NCBI GenBank assembly: GCA_027490155.1
Contig: JAIXYP010000055.1
Coordinates: 1 to 36,640 of the forward strand
Reading direction: 5' to 3'
DNA from: Cytophagaceae bacterium
GTDB taxonomy: Bacteria; Bacteroidota; Bacteroidia; Cytophagales; Flexibacteraceae
DNA length: 36,640 bases
Part shown: positions 34,930 through 36,640 of the stretch, in pieces
How the letters are laid out: every line of letters begins with the position of its first letter
How positions within the stretch are numbered: position 1 is the stretch's first letter
Notes under the pieces: model-generated
The model's database searches: none
What the model was told of the DNA's origin: nothing
The model's input: the letters and a program-made list of their open reading frames with translations, nothing else
Position numbers and translations under genes: made by a program

Positions 34930-35424
34930 ATGGATCGTCAGATACTAATTTTAATAATTGTAGTTAACCTAATTGCTGGTTCAATTTTTGCATACAAAAA
35001 AGCATATGCTGGTAATGAGAAAACATACATAGAATATTCAATACCCAATACCGCAGAATGTGGAACCAAAATACCCTACTCTGATAAAACAAAAGGAGCA
35101 GAGAGTTGGTTGTGGGATTTTGGTGATGGAGAATATAGTAACACCCAAAGTGGTGAGCACTCCTATCTTGAACCCAATACGTACAATGTTAAATTGACTG
35201 TCATAGGTGCTTTTGGTGTAATAAAGGATAGTATGAAATCTATTACTGTACAATTATCAAACGCAGAAGGAACTCAAAAAGTATCACTACCTGCAATTGC
35301 GCAACCTAAAGCAGAACCAGCACCGACTACCGCTCCTAAAGTAGACGTGAAAAAGCAACGTAGGTCAGGAAATAGTAATTTCGAACTCCCTAATGACAAA
35401 GGTGCACAGGATATAGAAGAATAA
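34930..35424 (+). CDS. Membrane-anchored PKD-domain protein, TssP-like candidate
   Basis: A 164-residue protein with an N-terminal membrane helix (4-24, LILIIVVNLIAGSIFAY), a short spacer, one PKD domain (about 35-108: CGTKIPYSDKTKGAESWLWDFGDGEYSN, split, with the hallmark WDFGDG and HSYLEPNTYNVKLTV), and a Pro/Ala/Lys-rich tail to 164. The domain would face the periplasm. Small single-helix periplasmic proteins are part of the T6SS-iii envelope complex, and TssP is the missing member, so this could be it. I recall no diagnostic TssP motif, and the link is by context only. Confidence 0.6.
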   Translation: MDRQILILIIVVNLIAGSIFAYKKAYAGNEKTYIEYSIPNTAECGTKIPYSDKTKGAESWLWDFGDGEYSNTQSGEHSYLEPNTYNVKLTVIGAFGVIKDSMKSITVQLSNAEGTQKVSLPAIAQPKAEPAPTTAPKVDVKKQRRSGNSNFELPNDKGAQDIEE

Positions 35425-36152
35425 CATAATATTTAATGAAATATAAATCTACCTCCAAAAGCTACGAACTATACGAGTTACATATGACATATTATACATA
35501 ATACCCTGTCAATATCCTCGCAACGTTTTTCACTTGAGATAAGTAGGTAAATGGGTAAACACATTGTCATCTATGCTCAATATTACACCTATATTACCTG
35601 ACAATACCATCAATTCTGACGCTCCTGCAGCTCACAACTTCTGTAATCGCTAATTTTACATGGAGTCGTATTTGTTGATTGAATTCAGGCTATGCTTCAC
35701 AACCCATTCATTATACGAATATTTATCACCGGTAATTCACGTCCAAGAACGGCAGGTAATCATGTTGTTGCGTATAAACAGAATAGCGCCAGTATCCAAT
35801 GCGCATATCGGCACGTTCTACTTAACGTTGTAGATCGATGTAATGTATAGTATTTCGGACATCATTGAGTAAAACATAGGAAATAGAATCTGGTATTGAT
35901 CCGGTAAGGCTGTATTAACGGAATACCGATCACAAGTACCGTTTTAGGAATTTCCTTAGTAGTCAAATCGTGTAAACGGAATACCAATGTAATTTCCACC
36001 CGAAGCCTATACAACTTGACCAGGTATCGATCTTCCGACCCTCTCCTACCCCTCTCCCCCGGTCCTCCTACCGTGCAAATGTAGAGTTATAAAACTATTT
36101 CAATCAAAGTGACGCTTTTTGTGATATACTGTTCTAAAACAAACTACTCAAA
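35425..36152. other. Decayed intergenic DNA
   Basis: Stops are dense in all frames. On the minus strand around 35729-35817 a 30-residue stretch looks protein-like (RADMRIGYWRYSVYTQQHDY), suggesting a dead gene, but I cannot name it. A C-rich run (CCTCTCCTACCCCTCTCCCCC) lies near 36039-36060. No RNA gene or intact reading frame found. Confidence 0.5.
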
Positions 36153-36423
36153 ATGAAAAATGCGGAATTGATTAAGCAAATTGCCAAAGATTCCGTATAA
36201 ATAACAAAAAGGCTAATGAAGCGTTGGACTCATTTACAGCTGCCATTGTAGTTACTCTCAAGAAGGGAGATAGTGTGACTTTGGTGGGTTTCGGTACATC
36301 CTAAATCTCAAGCCGCACAGCGCTAAATAGACGCAAACCGGCTCAACGATAACGATCAAAGCGCAAAAGGTCCCCAAGTTTGTATCTGGCAAAGAATTCT
36401 TTATGAAAATTGAATTGGGGTAA
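36153..36423 (+). pseudogene. HU/IHF-family DNA-binding protein pseudogene
   Basis: Starting at ATG 36153, MKNAELIKQIAKDS is followed by an early TAA. A shift of frame gives INNKKANEALDSFTAAIVV, TLKKGDSVTLVGFGT, then another stop. A third frame gives TGSTITIKAQKVPKFVSGKEF up to the TAA at 36421-36423. Concatenated, these make a complete HU of about 90 residues with at least two frameshifts and several stops, so the gene is dead. HU is a nucleoid protein usually kept in at least one intact copy elsewhere. Confidence 0.85.
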
Positions 36424-36516
36424 AGCTAAAAAACAAAGCTAAGATCAAAGGAAAGCGATAACTTATATCTCGCTGTTTTTCGAAGGATAGCTGTCACCCA
36501 GTAGATTGAACAGGTA

Positions 36517-36555
36517 TTTTTCGGATCAAGTTGAATAGTTGGGGGATGAAAAATA
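36517..36555. repeat. 39-bp inverted repeat, right copy
   Basis: Exact reverse complement of 87-125. It follows the HU pseudogene by about 95 nt. Beyond the repeat, the two outer flanks show only faint similarity (ATTGATTTCCCT in one, ATTGATATCCCT in the other), and the inner flanks differ. Confidence 0.85.
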
Positions 36556-36640
36556 TTAGGCATAGATATTAGCTACCCTGAATAGGAAGAAATTGATATC
36601 CCTTACCCCTCTTGACGTTGCTCTGAATGCTTTGATTTTG

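Noticed and set aside
1-36640. CRISPR array, tRNA or rRNA genes
   Set aside because: No regularly spaced direct repeats and no cloverleaf-like or ribosomal RNA sequence was seen on either strand, though a tool search would be more sensitive.

Overview
The window carries a type VI secretion system (T6SS) of the Bacteroidota-specific subtype iii, on an AT-rich chromosome segment. The subtype call rests on TssD/Hcp, TssB and TssC sequences of the Bacteroidota type, on TssN and TssO (membrane proteins specific to subtype iii), and on the absence of TssJ/TssL/TssM. Other Bacteroidota traits are a type IX secretion (T9SS) sorting domain on a 1432-residue adhesin, TAnnTTTG-type -7 promoter elements and A-rich leaders without clear Shine-Dalgarno sites. 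The order Chitinophagales is a guess, not a demonstrated assignment.

Layout. 1-1384: decayed DNA with remnants of an SpvB/TcC-Rhs toxin gene and of an SNF2/DEAH helicase gene. 1385-4816: an outer-membrane double-barrel protein, a DUF4123 effector adaptor with a long disordered tail, and a small FtsH-peptidase-like protein with a broken HEAGH motif. 4870-11018 (minus strand): an effector cassette with an HNH-like putative nuclease, a GH19 peptidoglycan hydrolase, a PAAR spike tip, a frameshifted gene, a Tle1-like lipase, an L,D-transpeptidase-like protein and several small unknown proteins. 11047-23732 (minus): the structural core in chromosomal order tssF-E-I(vgrG)-D(hcp)-C-B-H(clpV)-O-K-N-G. 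23743-28286 (minus): four secreted or periplasmic proteins I cannot name (one TPR protein, one unique, two paralogues) that lead the operon. 28505-35424 (plus): T9SS adhesin, OmpA-family protein and a small membrane-anchored PKD protein. 35425-36640: decayed DNA including an HU-family pseudogene. A perfect 39-bp inverted repeat lies near the two window ends.

How it works together. TssB/TssC form the contractile sheath around the TssD tube. TssE/F/G/K form the baseplate. VgrG plus PAAR make the spike, and ClpV recycles the sheath. TssN/TssO, and probably some of the unnamed periplasmic proteins, make the envelope complex. The cassette behind tssF supplies candidate toxins aimed at peptidoglycan, membrane lipid and nucleic acid. 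The most novel observations are: short linear motifs shared by the tails of TssK, the DUF4123 adaptor and the HEAGR protein; the unnamed leading periplasmic block where TssP/Q/R functions would be expected; a GH19 domain interrupted by a coiled coil; and a perfect 14-bp hairpin between hcp and vgrG.
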